Origin: Dromaius novaehollandiae | Lineage: Eukaryota; Chordata; Aves; Casuariiformes; Dromaiidae | Assembly (NCBI RefSeq): GCF_036370855.1 | Contig: NW_026991408.1 | Coordinates: forward strand, 124,001 to 188,000 | Direction of reading: 5' to 3' | Length of the DNA stretch: 64,000 nucleotides | Part shown: positions 52,037-64,000 of the stretch, one piece after another | How positions within the stretch are numbered: the stretch's first letter is position 1 | Layout: each line of letters begins with the position of its first letter | Notes under the pieces: model-generated | What the model was told of the DNA's origin: nothing | The model's database searches: none | The model's input: only the letters and a program-made list of their open reading frames with translations | Position numbers and translations under genes: made by a program

Positions 52037-55000
52037 ATCCCAGTCTTCAAGACCATTTTTTAAATGCAGATTTTCCCAAAATGACTTGTTTTGAAAGCTC
52101 AAGTACATTTTCCTTGTAATTGCAAAGTAACTTCCAGATGCTGAACACAATGAGATTTGTGAGGGTGACACAGAATCCTACCAGCTTGAAGTGCTCTGTA
52201 TGCCTCGTGCCTTGATTTCATATTTTTTTAAAAAGGATATAACCCAGCTGAGTGAGGGCTGGCCTCTGTTTCACACATGTAATACCTATTAAAGATCCTT
52301 GCAGTGACTTAATGATCAGTACTGATGGAGCAGGCAAGGTGATCGAGAGTAGAATAGGTGTCATCTTCTAGGCTTTGTTTTCTCTTCATTTAATGTAAAG
52401 TCTTGTTAAATGACCCATTCCATTCCTGTGTGATTAGACCTAACTTTTTTTTCCCCTCTCCCTCTGTTTCTGGTTAAATCACTGTATTATCTAGGATCTT
52501 CAGTGGACTGCCATCACTCTGTATGGATGGTGTGTGCAACGTACGTTTATTTTTTAAATCTGTGTCTGCACAATGCAGTGTAAAGGTGCACCGTGCCAGC
52601 TGTTTAGAGGCAGCAGTGTTTAAGACGGGAAGCTGCTTTAGATCCACCTAGCCGAAGTACAGAAGAGGTAATGCAATTGGGGAAATGGAGCCAGATTAAG
52701 CAGGCACTTGGAGTGCTTTTATAGTGGGTCTCCTCCAAACTTTTTGTGCAGCTTGAGGACACAATCTAAATTCTACTCATTCCTAAATTGCTTTTGTTTC
52801 TTCAGCTAGGAGTTCACACACAGCCCCTGCCTAACCTTTCCCAGGTATTACGAAGGAAACTGTGGCTTATGTCATCCGTCTTATCGACATCCTGTTCACC
52901 CACTCATCCTAAGTCCACAGCTGAGGGGGTGTGGGAGATAAGTGGTGATAGAGGAAATCAGTAACTACAGGGAAATATCCAAACCTTGGCTTAGTACCAG
53001 CAGGAAAGGAGATTTCAGGTGTGTTACGTATGTTGCCCGTTTTGTAGAAACATACTGGGCGTGCTCATAGCTGTATAGTATGAGTTGCTGCCAGTCTGCA
53101 GCAGGGTGACAGAAAGAGGCTGGCTTTTGCAATTGATGAAAAAGATTATGCCATAGTGTTGGCATAAGAACGTTGGGAAATTCTCAGTTTAAAAATGAAT
53201 TTGGTGAATCTTACACCACAGGCTTGGCTTCAAGTTGATTTTTTGCTTGGTCATGAAAGAAAAAACAGTAAGCTACTTTTCTCAGCTGCAGGTTTGCACT
53301 ATAGTGCTTTGGGCCAAATGTTCCTGCACGGTTTACTGTCACTATTCTCCTCCTCTGAGTTTTTGCATCTTTCGAGATGAGCTGTCGAGCAGTGAGTCAA
53401 ACACAAAACCAAACTTTTCCTGAAAAGGTAACCAGTAAAGGGCAGAGAAGGATCTTCCACACTTGTTTTTGCCTCTTTGCCTGCAAGTTTGTACTGTATT
53501 AAGTTTTGCTTCATTTTTATTAGGCATTTGATAAGTACCAAGCCAGTGTGGCTTGGCTTCTGCTAAATGCAGAAGGATGCAGCCAGACAGCGTTTTGCAC
53601 CCTTCCCGGAGGAAGCTCAGTCTTTACCAGAGATGCACTCTCTGTCAGGTTCTTGAGGTGTAAGCAGGATGTGGTTGGTTGGATGGTTTCTTCAAATAAG
53701 TTTGAAAGAGCCAAAACTAAAATCCTTTTTCCCTGCCTGGAATTGGAGTCTGACATTTGGCTTGGGGTATGTAGCAAACAATTCAACTACTACGGTGTAA
53801 TAATTTACCACAAATCACTTGATCTGCTCTGAGTACCACAACATTGTTTTCCCCTTCTGTTTGAATTTAAGCTCTTACACAGCACAAATTAATATGCATC
53901 ATCCGAGGCCTAGTAATTCATTAAGCTCATAATTATCTGTATGCACCCTCAATTAATGCCTCACCTACCCCTATAACCTTTGCTACTTCTACAGTAAGCT
54001 GGTGTAAGAGTGCTAGACTGGATGCAGCTGCATTAATAATCTTAGAACAGCATAAGCATTTGTGGAGGGGGTGGTCCTGAGACAGCTAGACCTTGCATGG
54101 ATAAAGTATCTTGACCTGCTTTGTTCTTCAGCCAGGCATGACTTTCTAAAAGCCAGCAGGGCGCTGTATGAGGTGCTAATGTGAAGAACAAGGCAGAAGA
54201 ATACTTTGAGGAGAGGTTTGTCCGTGGAAAGTGCTGTAAGCAGTTCTGTGTACTGCTTTCCAAGAGTCACCCCCACATCTAGCCGAGCTGCAAGAAGAGG
54301 CTGATTGGGAGAGTGTAGCTTGGCCACAAGAGGCTGTATGAGCTGATACTTCATGTGTCCCCGGTGAGGCTGTGAGTTCACCTGCAGCTCGTTCAGAAGC
54401 AGTTCCTCCTGGGCCGGGTGGGGGCTGGCCGATGGAAGGGTGGTGCAGAGTAATAAAGGAGGTGAGAAACAGCCCCGGCTCTTCCTAGAGTTCCTAGCAG
54501 CAACTGGCTGCAGCTGATGAGAGTTCCCTTCCTCCCATCTTCCACAGGGTTTCAGTGCCCTCAGGGAAGGGTGGCTGCTCTGTGAAACTGGTAAGTAACG
54601 CTGGGGAAGAGGAGATGCATAGGCAGAAGCCCTGAGCAGCTCTACTTGGACCCTGACAAAAAAAGATATGAAAAGGGCTTGTTAAAGCTTCCAGCCTCTG
54701 CTGTAGGGACGAAAAGCATCCCCCCTTGTGATAATGTGTACTTCTTACTGGTAGATGTTTAAGACACTTCCATAGTACAAACAGAGTGAGTAAAGCATAG
54801 AAATGAAACCTATAGCCCAGTCTATGCAAAGAAACTAGCAGGACTGGGAACGGAAGTGTTATATTTCCATCCCAGAACCTAAGGATGTTTTACATCAACT
54901 GTTTATCAGTTGCAACCACAGACCTTTCCCTTAAGTCTAAGAAAAGGCTAATAAGCCTTATTTTGCTTTTGGCCATTTTAGATTCTGAATCCTTTCAGTT

Positions 55001-56455
55001 TGTAAACTGTGTATTCTGGGTCAAAGTTTACAATTCCTGAGCTCCATCTCTCTAGCCCTGCTTTCCCAGGGTGGGATGGATCTTGATGAGATCAATAGAG
55101 TGAAGCTGTGGCAAGTGAGGTCTAGGAGTGCTGAATTGTTATCCCCTATTGTTTAACTAGAACCTCGTGCCTCCTTGCTAAAGTCATCTCTTTTTCTGGT
55201 CACCTTCTAGCTCCAGTCTCAGAAGCAGAAGAGAACCTGCTGAACCGCCAGAGAATGTGCAGAAGGTCAAAGTAGCCAGCATCTGCATCACGAACAAAGC
55301 TGCGACTGCTGTAGAGAGGCGACAAGCCGGAGGTGTCTCAGCTCAGCATACTTGGATTCTTCAAAGCCAGCTTTTCTCAGGTCAGTCCTATCTGCACAGA
55401 AGCCAACTGATGGGATGAAAACCGGTCTGACCAGCTCCCACCACACTTCTGTAACCCCGAGAACTCCAGGGAGGCTTTTTGAGGTTGCAGGTTGGGTTTG
55501 GGGGCAGGTGTAGTTCTCCTTGCTTTGCCCTCTGCAAGCAACAGGGACTTTTATGTTTTTTAGGTAACTGCATGTTATTGCTAATGTTTCCAGCAAATGA
55601 AGTATGGTGCATGCAGGAGAAACAGGCAGTAGTAATTGCTGTGTCTGAATATGTCATGCATAGTGGATTCTAGTGGGACAGATACAAAGTAGGATCCAAG
55701 TTGGGCTGTATTTCCACCAGTATCGAGGGAAGGGGTGTACCAGGCATTCTCTCGCTGTGAACCTTAGGGGATGATGTGTGACTAAGTAGTGTGAATCTTG
55801 CTGAGGTTCGGGGTGCAAGGGAACTAGACTCATATCTTAGCACCCTAGGTGTAACTCTTCCTCCCTCTTTTTGCATCCCTGAGATTCTTGGTATTGCTCT
55901 GAAAGGAGTGCAGTAATTCCTGAGTTAGAGGCGCTGCTTTTAACTGTCAAATAGGTGTCTGTGGTGCTTATGGCTAAGTTCAAGCTAAGAATGATGTAGG
56001 TGTGTTTCCTTTGATCCCAGAGTCGGAGAAGTGTAGTTTATAATCTGCGCTGGCTGTCCTCCTCCTCACACTCAAGTCTGCATACGGCAGAGCGTAACAC
56101 AGTTAAGGCAAGGTGTCTGCAAATGCACCTGAATCTATCCAGATCTAAATTTGCTGCAGTCCCTTCCCCAGAGAACTCAGAGTCTCAGGAGCAGATAGAG
56201 ATCCTAAGAAACTATTGCCATCAACAGGTCGTTGATCTTTTAGCATGGGAGCCCTTTACAAAAGCTGGAGTCTGTGACCTTTCTGGGCCCATTTCCCATC
56301 TCCTGGTGTTTTTAAAATTAAGACTTCTTGTTTGCAAATCAAGAGAAAAGACATTTGTGATTCTAGACCGTGACTGTGAGTGTGCTCAGTTGCTTCTCAG
56401 GGTGTCTGACTCCTGCGTGTGCACATAAGGTGGAGGCAGACGTCTTAAACCACTC

Positions 56456-56470
56456 GTGTGTGTGTGTGTG
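56456..56470 (+). repeat. short (GT)n microsatellite
   Basis: A GT dinucleotide run, followed by an interrupted continuation to about 56483. No gene is associated. Confidence 0.75.
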
Positions 56471-56787
56471 CGCATGTGTGTGCAAACATGCTGTGTGAGG
56501 TCTTCTAGGAAAGCCAGAGAAACTAGAACTGCGCTTGTTTCTAAAAGATGTATCCAAGCTCACTCTCTCCTTCAAACATGGGGGAGCTCTATAAGTTAGC
56601 TTCCAACCCAGTGTTGTCATTCAGGTCTGACCTCTGAGTTTCTGGTTAGTCATTTAGATGCTGTGTGGCTATCATGGAAGCCATAGAGGCAGAGGCGTCA
56701 TTTGAGGATCAAGGACCATCTTTAGTAATGTGACAGAAAATTTAGATTTGACTCAGTGTTCAGGGGCAGAGATGCTCCTACTTTATT

Positions 56788-56809
56788 AAAAAAAAAAAAA
56801 AAAAAAAAA
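56788..56809 (+). repeat. A22 homopolymer
   Basis: Twenty-two A following TTTATT. No adjoining mobile-element body was recognised. Confidence 0.85.
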
Positions 56810-58112
56810 GACTTTGGGGGGAATGTTGCAGCTGCAGTTATAAATGATAATGCCAAAGCCAAGAATTCACAGATGTGCAGATCAGCATGGCAGGTCTGCA
56901 TCTTACAGGAGGGTGTAATCTGCTGGGTATTTACAAATCCAAGCAGCTGCAATAAAAAATGAGTTCAGGGCAGCTCTGGAGCTGCAGGGAGCTAGCAATC
57001 TGAAGGGAAGCACACTTGTGGCTTGAGATGTTATGTTGGGAACAACCAGGGTTCCTCATTTTCTCTCAGGGTCGGCTCTGGTCAGTTGCCCTTCGACTAG
57101 CCCCGGCCCAGCTCAGCTTTGGAAGGGCTGGTGATGGTGGTTTGAGCTGCAGAGTGCTGATTCTGCTATAATTCCCCAGATCTTCTAGCTCCTGGGGGAT
57201 GACTCTTGTATTCCATGGTCCCTAAGAGCTTCGGATGTGCGTAGAGTAACGTCCTGCTTGTCTGCGGTGGTGCGACTGTATCGCCTCCTGTCCCGGCATC
57301 CCGTGAGGGGTAGGCTTGCCTGTGCGGTGGTGGCTGTATAGAAGCAAACCCAGTGGGGGCCTGGGGCCTGCGGATACAGATAATGCCAGTCAAAAGTGTA
57401 CTGCATTCCGCAGAATGGTGTCTCTGCTAGAATAGAGATTAATTTCCAATTAATTAGTGTTTTTCCTCGTCTTCCTAGTACAGGGTGTACTGTAGCTGCC
57501 TGGCTTGTCCTCACCCGGGGTCGCTCCTGCTGTGTTGGCACTGTCGAGTGGCCCTGTGGCTGATGCTGTGAGCATAACGTAGAAAAAGCTCCCGGGATTT
57601 GTGTGGGCCTAGGTAAGAACAGTCCTTTCTCCTGAAGAGAGGGAAAGGAGGAGTGCAGGTGGGCAGAGGGAAAGGAAATACAAGGCAGAGAGAAGACCGA
57701 GACACTTCAGAGACTTTAATTCCATGAGCAGTGGACCTGGGACTGCGTCAGGGTTCTTGGTTAAACCTGTCGATGCCTGGGTGTGTCTCCGTGTGTAACG
57801 CAGGTAGATGCTGCTCCTGTCATAACCTATTTGTAGCCTCCTCGTGACTTTAGGACAAGGTAGAAGTACTTGATGATTATTAGCCATGTTCAACGAATTC
57901 AAAGGACTTGTTAAAACCCCAAACCTCTCTGAGAGCTGGGGGTGAAACCCAGCACCTATTTCTGCCCAGTGAGCCATGTGGGTAGGGGCCCTGTCTGTAA
58001 CCGAAGGTGCTGACGTGTGTCTGTGTGACCCGAGGACTGCCCTGCTGGCCAGCAGCAGTTCCTTGGTGGGGAGCACCAGCGCGCGCAGGCAGGTAGGGCA
58101 GCGTGTAAGCGT

Positions 58113-58134
58113 GGAGGGGAGGGAGGGAGGGAGA
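58113..58134 (+). repeat. (GGGA)n purine run
   Basis: Several GGGA/GGAG units form a purine-only stretch. Confidence 0.8.
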
Positions 58135-58619
58135 CACACCTGCAGCGTTTCTGAGATGCAGGCAGCTGCCAGTCCATTGCACTGCTCAGCTGCTAGTTGT
58201 GCTCCCTGTGTGTCCTGACTTTGAGTGCTCTCAGAACAGAGAAACTGTTTTTCTGGAGGGGGAAGGGCAAACTTTTACCCCCCACATGCTTAAATTCTGT
58301 GAAGTTGTAGCAAGAGAGCTGCACTCAGATCTCTGCCCCTCCTCCGAGATTTTTCAAACCACTTCAAAGTCGAGTTGGCGGATGATTCAAACGAGTGGTT
58401 CTGCTGGGTTTGCCGCTCACCTTTAGTGCTGCTCCCCCATGGAACAAAGCACGGCATTTCCCTTTGATTTCCGTGCTTGAAAGCAATAGGGGAGAGAGTT
58501 TGAAATGTTCTGCAGCTTTTTTCCGTAAATGCGCTCTGATACCTTCCTGAAGTGAGGGTGGATCAGAGGCAGGGCGACTCTGGGGCAGCGGTTTGAGGGA
58601 GGAGACCTTAGTCACAGGC

Positions 58620-59165
58620 AAATTAGCTCGCAGTCGCGGCCGGGCTGGCGCTCGGGAAGTGGCCGGGGCGGCAAATCCGTTCCCGTCCCCGCCGTGGCGC
58701 TTCCCGCGGTGGGACTGGCGCGGCAGCCGTGGCCGGGCTGCGGTGCTCCTCAGAGGTGTGTGCGGGGGGCGGGCGGCCGGGGGCTGCGCCGGGGGCGCCG
58801 CGAGGGGCCGCGGCGGTGCGGGGCGCCAGGGGGCGCTGCCGGCCGCGCCTCGGCGGGCGCCGGCGCCCGGGAGCTGGCGGGGCCGCGGCGGGCGCGGGGC
58901 TTGCTGCGCCCCGGGGGCCCCGTCCCGGCGCCGGGCCCGGAGCTCGGCAGCCGCTCGCCCGCGGCAGCACAGCAGGCCGAAGGGCCTCCGGCTCCGGGGC
59001 CGGCCGGCGGGAGCGCAGGCGCGAGCCCCAGAGCCGTGAGCAGCCCCGGGAGAGGGATTAGGGACTGCAGCCTCTTGCTGGGTAGCTGCAGGGAGCAGCC
59101 CCGGGAGAGGGCTTAGGCACTGCAGCCTCTTGCTGGGTAGCTGCAGGGAGCGAGCAGGGCAGGTG
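58620..59165 (+). promoter_or_regulatory. CpG island, possible 5' end of the next gene (BCL9L?)
   Basis: Sharp rise in GC and CpG from about 58620 to 59040, preceded and followed by ordinary composition. This is the pattern of a CpG-island promoter with a noncoding first exon. In human, BCL9L lies beyond UPK2 and FOXR1 and is transcribed away from them; with the inverted order here it would be on the + strand starting in this area. No BCL9L coding sequence is in the window, so the assignment rests on synteny alone. The long open frames inside look like composition artefacts. Confidence 0.4.
59038..59147 (+). repeat. 55-bp tandem duplication at the CpG-island edge
   Basis: Two head-to-tail copies, 59038-59092 and 59093-59147, differ at only two positions. 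Each begins GAGCAGCCCCGGGAGAGGG and contains CTGCAGCCTCTTGCTGGG. High identity suggests a recent event. Confidence 0.9.
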
Positions 59166-62100
59166 TCAGGCTGACGCCCCAGATGATGCTGTCATCCCAG
59201 CCACGCTCGCTGGAGGAAACGCTGCAACCCTTCAGCCAGCTCCCGTGTTCTGCCCTGTTTTTACTTCGCCCGCGCTAAGCGGCATCTCCCAGAAGTTTAG
59301 TACAGTTGGTGCTGCCCTTTCCTGAAGGGGAATGACAGACACGGCTTATGTTCATACCCAGGGACGCTAACAGCTGGCATCCCCCGAGTCTGTTATGAGG
59401 ACAAAGTGATAGTCGTAATACATGGAGAAACTGAATCAGGGAGAATGTGTCAGAATTTGTGACTTTGACCGACTGAGGAATGCGTACAACGGGGTTTCCA
59501 GGGCCTAGCCCAGTCTGACTGCCCCTTGCTTCTCCCAGCTCAGCGCTGTCTCTGGGAGGGGCCCGTTCTAGAAACACGCTGGCCTCCATTTTGCATCCTT
59601 TTTGCCAAGAAGAGATGTTAAACAGTAGAGCACATGCTGTCAGTGTCGTCTCAGGTGGGAAAAGGAAAGTCAGTGGCTGCGCACACTGCAGCAAATGCCC
59701 AAGACGTGCAGTACGTTACTTCTCTCTATAAGGGGCACTTCTTGTCGCAAGTGAAAGGCTGGATGGAGGTGAGGGCGGAGGAGCGGGGCCTGTCGTCGTG
59801 ATGCAGGTTTATATGCTGCCTTCTGTGGCGTCAGAGCTTGAGACATTTGGAAAGCTTTATGCATAAGAGTGTCACTTGCGAGCAGACAGTGGTGCAGGCC
59901 CTCCCACATCGGGTGAGCGCGTTTGTTGCACAGGATGATGCTGATGTAGGGGTCTGGCCACATGCTATAAGATCTTTGGTTCCGTCACGTGGTGCCCTCT
60001 GCACCATACCGGGACGTTAGCTCGGGGAGGACCACCTCCTACTTGAATCAACAACCCCACCTTATGCGATGTCCCAGAGAGCTCTTGTCAAAGCGCAGAC
60101 AGAGCTTCTCTCTGCTCAGCTTTTGACATGACAAGATCACAGCTTGCAGCAGTGCAGCTGCACTGCCAGTGTGTGCAATGTTTATTTGGGAGATCCTGGT
60201 CATAGTTGCAGTGCTTGGAAACAGTGGGATGCTCAGTGCAGAGAGCAACAATAAGGAAGGTTTATTAACAAGGTTAATAAATCTGGTCTCTGTTTTTCTC
60301 GTGAGACTGACCATGTTTTATAGCCGGTGACACCATCCTGTGTGCTGTAGAGCTGCAGAATCAGGAGGAAATCTCCTCCTGTCTGTTGGTTCAGTGCTAC
60401 ACCAGATGCCTGTTACATGGCTCCATGCTGGACAGCACTGGAAATCTAAACACGTTAATGTGTGTATTTGCCTCTCCTTCCCTGGAGGCAAGAACTGGGG
60501 CTAGAATCACATTCGCCTTCTTATAGCAGTATGACCCACATATCCGGGCACAAGCCTTCACACAGGACGTAATTCAGTGTGATGCAGCCTAGCTGCTCTT
60601 GCTGGTGAAGAGTCACTGAGATCATGGGGACCCCGTTGTTTCAAGTTTCATCTGAAGAAAAGACCTTCTCTTCCTCCTGCAACTCGAAACAGGGATGTTG
60701 TGTCTTTAAGGCACCCCCTTCTCATTCCCCTAATACCTCAAGGCCTCTGAGTGATTCTGGAGGAGAGGATCAGTGCAGGAGTTTAAGGCATCTTTCCCTG
60801 CCCTGCTGCACTGCTCACTTACTGCTCCGAAGGCTGTGCTTTGCCATTTCCATGGAAACCATTAGTTGCTAAGCAACTGGAGCATCATCTGTGCTGAGCC
60901 CTCGCATCTAATTATCCCATCACAGTGGCTGAGAGGGGCTTGGGGGGGCGAGGGGGGGGGGATTAACTCTTCTACCATGGCAGATCCATTGACAACACTT
61001 TAGTAACATTTAAAGGGACACTGTCTCCTTTCTGCAGCATTTATTGACAGTCTGTTGCTCAGGCGATCACTTGGTTTTCTCACGTCATTTTAGTGTGAGG
61101 AGAAAGACGGGTTTAAGCAGGCAGCAGAGATGCTGTCTGTGCTCATGGCACTCATGGCACATGCTTGCAGTCCTTTGGTCGTCTTTCTGGCTGAGTTATG
61201 CATGATGTGCTTAGCTGTATTTTTGACTGGTGTGGTCCTTGTCCTGTGGCCTCTGTGCCATGCTTCTAGTCCTTCCTATATTTTGTTCTTGTTGTGATCA
61301 CCCTGAATACTGCCTTTATGTCGCTGTCTCTGTCCCAAGAGCCTCATGTTATATGTGCTCTCTGAAGTGGTGCTAACTCTTAATAACTTAATTCCTCCCG
61401 CTGCCTGCTTTTAGGGATGGCCCAAGCCCAGGCCAGACGTGTGCTTCTAGCCTTTGCACAGGGATCAGTGTGCCTTTACGCTGCGTCCCACTAGAAACCA
61501 AGTGTCTACCAGGTCAGATCCCGCTACAAAATGCTGTTCAGAATAGATTATGCAAATCTCTACGTTTTTGTTGCCTCTTGTAAGATTTTCTCAACAATGG
61601 AATTGGTGGGCAGCTCGCTGTTTTCCGTCTGCCTGCAGACTAAGGCAAACATTACGTAACTTGATATTCGGTTCATATTGCGTTGCAGCCAGGAGGGCTA
61701 GAGATTTATTCGTTATGGAGCAGTGAGGGTCTGAGATGCAAAGTAACAGCTGATGAAGAGCTCCTTTCCTGGACCTCTGTGATCGGACAGACTCAGCTGC
61801 TCACCTCTGAATTTTGGTAGGCTGGATAAAATAATCAGCCTGAGAGCTGATCCTGGTTTTGAGCTTGCAAATCTAAGAGGGATGTTGTGCAAAACTCAGT
61901 GTGTCCCCGTGTTGGTAGACTGCACCTGGCTGAGATTACTGGAGCTGTGAGAAGAGTGGTGCAGCTACCAGTCTGGCTTCCCTTTAGACAAACTGCCTGA
62001 GCTTTCTTGTTCACCAGCCTTCCTGGAAGTGTGACCGCACCAAGCTCCAGGCTTGAATAAGCAGCTTCTTGCCCACTCTCGTCTGGCTGGATACTGAAGA

Positions 62101-64000
62101 ATTTCTCAGTTTTTACCTTCTCCTGAGAAAGGGACACTTCCTGATTTACTAAGGTGATTGCTTTTCTAGTGGCTGGATCTGTGAGGACCTGGAGGTTTGG
62201 TAGAAAGTCTTCCAACGTTTTTACCATACAGGTCTATGAATCAGGTGCATGGTAATACTAAGCTTCCTAAAAGTGTTTGCAGCACCTTGTGTGAACAGCG
62301 TTTGGGGATGGGGCTTCTTCAGCAGGGAAGGGGCCAGTCCTTACATTTTGAAAAGTAAGAGATTCTGAAATAGTCCTCTGATGAATGTTCTTTGTTTTTG
62401 TGTCCATCCCTGAATTGTAATCCCTTGCACTGCGGCCAAAGCCTGCGGGCACCATCCAGTCCTGGCAAGATGTCGTGCCAGCGCGTTAGCAGTGCTTTCG
62501 CTGCCCTCCCTGGCGCGGCGCCAGGACATGCGGCTCGGAGGAAGCAGTAACTGGGGGCTAGGAGGGGTGGGTCAGCTTGGGAAGGTGGATCAGCTGTCCC
62601 CCTCCCTGCTGCCAGGGTAGGTGGACTGTTATTATTAGAGCTCTTGTAATGATCTCGGGGAGGGGCAGGTGGAGGGGAGACATATTTTGTCATGAAAACA
62701 GGAAATGTAATTAAAGCCCACATGTTGATTAAGAGCTGGAGGGCGGAGGAATAGATGGATTTCTGCCTGAAGTCTCATCGGTGTTGGGAATTGGGCACTT
62801 TGCATAGTGCTAATAGGTTAGGAAGAGTGATTTTGGAGGAGAAGAAAGCATGGAAGATGGGAGTGTTGTGCAGAGGTTCCTGTGGTTTGAAGTGGAGGGT
62901 ACAGTGTAAAGGAAAAGCTCTGTTTTCCCCAGGTGAGACTGGGAAACAGAAGAGAAGAACAGGATCCACAATCTTTTGCTTTAGGTTCTTTAGTATAAAG
63001 TGGTTTTGTCAGCAGTAACAGGAAGATGCTCCAGGCATGATGACCCATGTGTGGAATGGGTCTCCTGGATTTTTGTCGAGCTCCTGGTGCAAGGTGTCCT
63101 TGTCTGAACCCCTTGCAGCCCCCCTGCCCTGCTGTCTTGCCTGCCTGGATATGATAGGGGTGAAGAGACTGAACTAGCTGTCTGCATGGAGTTGTCTGCC
63201 TCTCTGTCGCCTCTCACCTGCCACTGTGCAGTGCTCTCTCTGCACCTCCCTGCTGCACGCATGGGCATTCTCATTGCTGAGAGTGTCAGACCAGCATGCT
63301 TATATCCTCTTGAAAAGAACTAAACCCGAGAACTTTCTGAGCTCCTGCTGCCCCTCTCGGTGATGGGGATCCTCGCCAAGCACAGGTCTGGTGCAGCTCT
63401 TTTGAAGGCAGGTAAGGAGATGCTGAAGCTCAGTGCAGATCAGGGCACCTGGAACCTGCTCATCTCCCCTTTTGGAAACGTGTGAGATTGCTAACCAGGT
63501 GCAGGCCCCCAGTGGCTTCAGACGCTTGGATAAGGAATTTCTCAGAGGTCAGGAGACAATGTGGTTACAGGCTCTGCTACTCCGACAGGCTGATGAATGT
63601 CCGGGGCAGGTAGAATGGAAGAATCTAATAAGTTTGGATCAGGCTCCCTTCCTGCCTAGGACAGACCTGTGGAAATGTGGTGGGAAACGCTCTCTGCTCC
63701 GTCTGTACTGGGCAGCTGGCAGGGCTATTTTTGGGGGGGGCTCATTGAGAGAAGTGCAGTTGGAACCAGGGTACAGCGTGTGGAACAAGAGGCGTGAGAG
63801 CTGATTCTTTCCGTTGGTGAAGGGCACGTGCATCACCTCTCCCCAGCCCCTGCCTATTCCAGTCTATGTGTATTTAACACTTGAGATCCTCAACTCCTGT
63901 AGCTGTGCCTCTATCCTGCAGTCTTTGTTTGGAGAAGGGAGAAGGAGCCGGCTGGTATCCGTGCTGCATGGGAAGCAGCACCTTATGGGAACCAGTGTGA
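59166..64000. other. downstream flank, probably intronic, no gene found
   Basis: No exon could be supported on either strand. Open frames up to 134 codons occur (for example 61835-62227 minus and 62319-62723 minus), within the range expected by chance. AT-rich TAAT-containing blocks near 62630-62730 could be regulatory. If the CpG island is the start of BCL9L, this is its first intron. Confidence 0.35.

Larger units (their letters stand above)
52037..58590. other. region upstream of FOXR1, no recognised gene
   Basis: About 6.5 kb. In human UPK2 lies next to FOXR1 on this side, but nothing resembling uroplakin-2 was recognised. Two long stop-free minus-strand stretches (54652-54013 and 58139-57609) and a shorter one (about 55335-55210) are discussed as findings; none matches a known family. 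A TAAT-rich AT block lies at 53880-53970. The rest shows only simple repeats. Confidence 0.4.

Noticed and set aside
58593-59116. 148- and 140-codon + strand frames in the orphan CpG island
   Set aside because: Composition-driven, overlapping in different frames, and unrelated to BCL9L coding sequence.
61835-62227. 130-codon minus-strand open frame
   Set aside because: Length is expected by chance in a 64-kb window and no family or splice partners were recognised.

Overview
The window is vertebrate nuclear DNA, most likely from a bird. The genes are orthologues of a block that lies on human 11q23.3 (chicken chromosome 24 by general knowledge). Introns are short, gene spacing is tight, and promoters sit in strong CpG islands. 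Nothing looks prokaryotic, and no virus-derived element was recognised. I rebuilt the exon structures by hand from splice signals, reading-phase continuity and remembered human protein sequences; no alignment was run.

Layout, left to right: the 3' part of PHLDB1 (+, nine exons, PH domain and stop at 3950); a very G-rich spacer followed by the HYOU1 promoter; complete HYOU1 (+, 24 coding exons, 1000 residues, ends NDEL); complete SLC37A4 (+, eight constitutive exons giving 429 residues, plus an in-frame 22-codon cassette exon); TRAPPC4 (-, five exons, 219 residues) back to back with RPS25 (+, 125 residues) across a duplicated ETS-rich bidirectional promoter; CENATAC, formerly CCDC84 (-, 11 exons, 341 residues); FOXR1 (-, five exons found with a split forkhead domain, last exon not found); then about 6 kb with no recognised gene, a CpG island at about 58.6-59.2 kb, and about 5 kb of downstream sequence. 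By synteny that island may be the 5' end of BCL9L on the + strand.

The genes share neighbourhood rather than a pathway, although HYOU1 and SLC37A4 both act in the endoplasmic reticulum (stress chaperone and glucose-6-phosphate transporter). TRAPPC4 serves ER-Golgi tethering, RPS25 is a ribosomal protein, CENATAC serves the minor spliceosome, and FOXR1 is a transcription factor. Relative to human, the block from HYOU1 to FOXR1 is inverted against PHLDB1, placing a rearrangement boundary near 4-5.5 kb. Other points of interest are an exact ERSE-II at HYOU1, a dispersed duplication shared by an SLC37A4 intron and the TRAPPC4 3' flank, a strong hairpin in an RPS25 intron, and weak minus-strand coding candidates upstream of FOXR1. 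I found no convincing new system.
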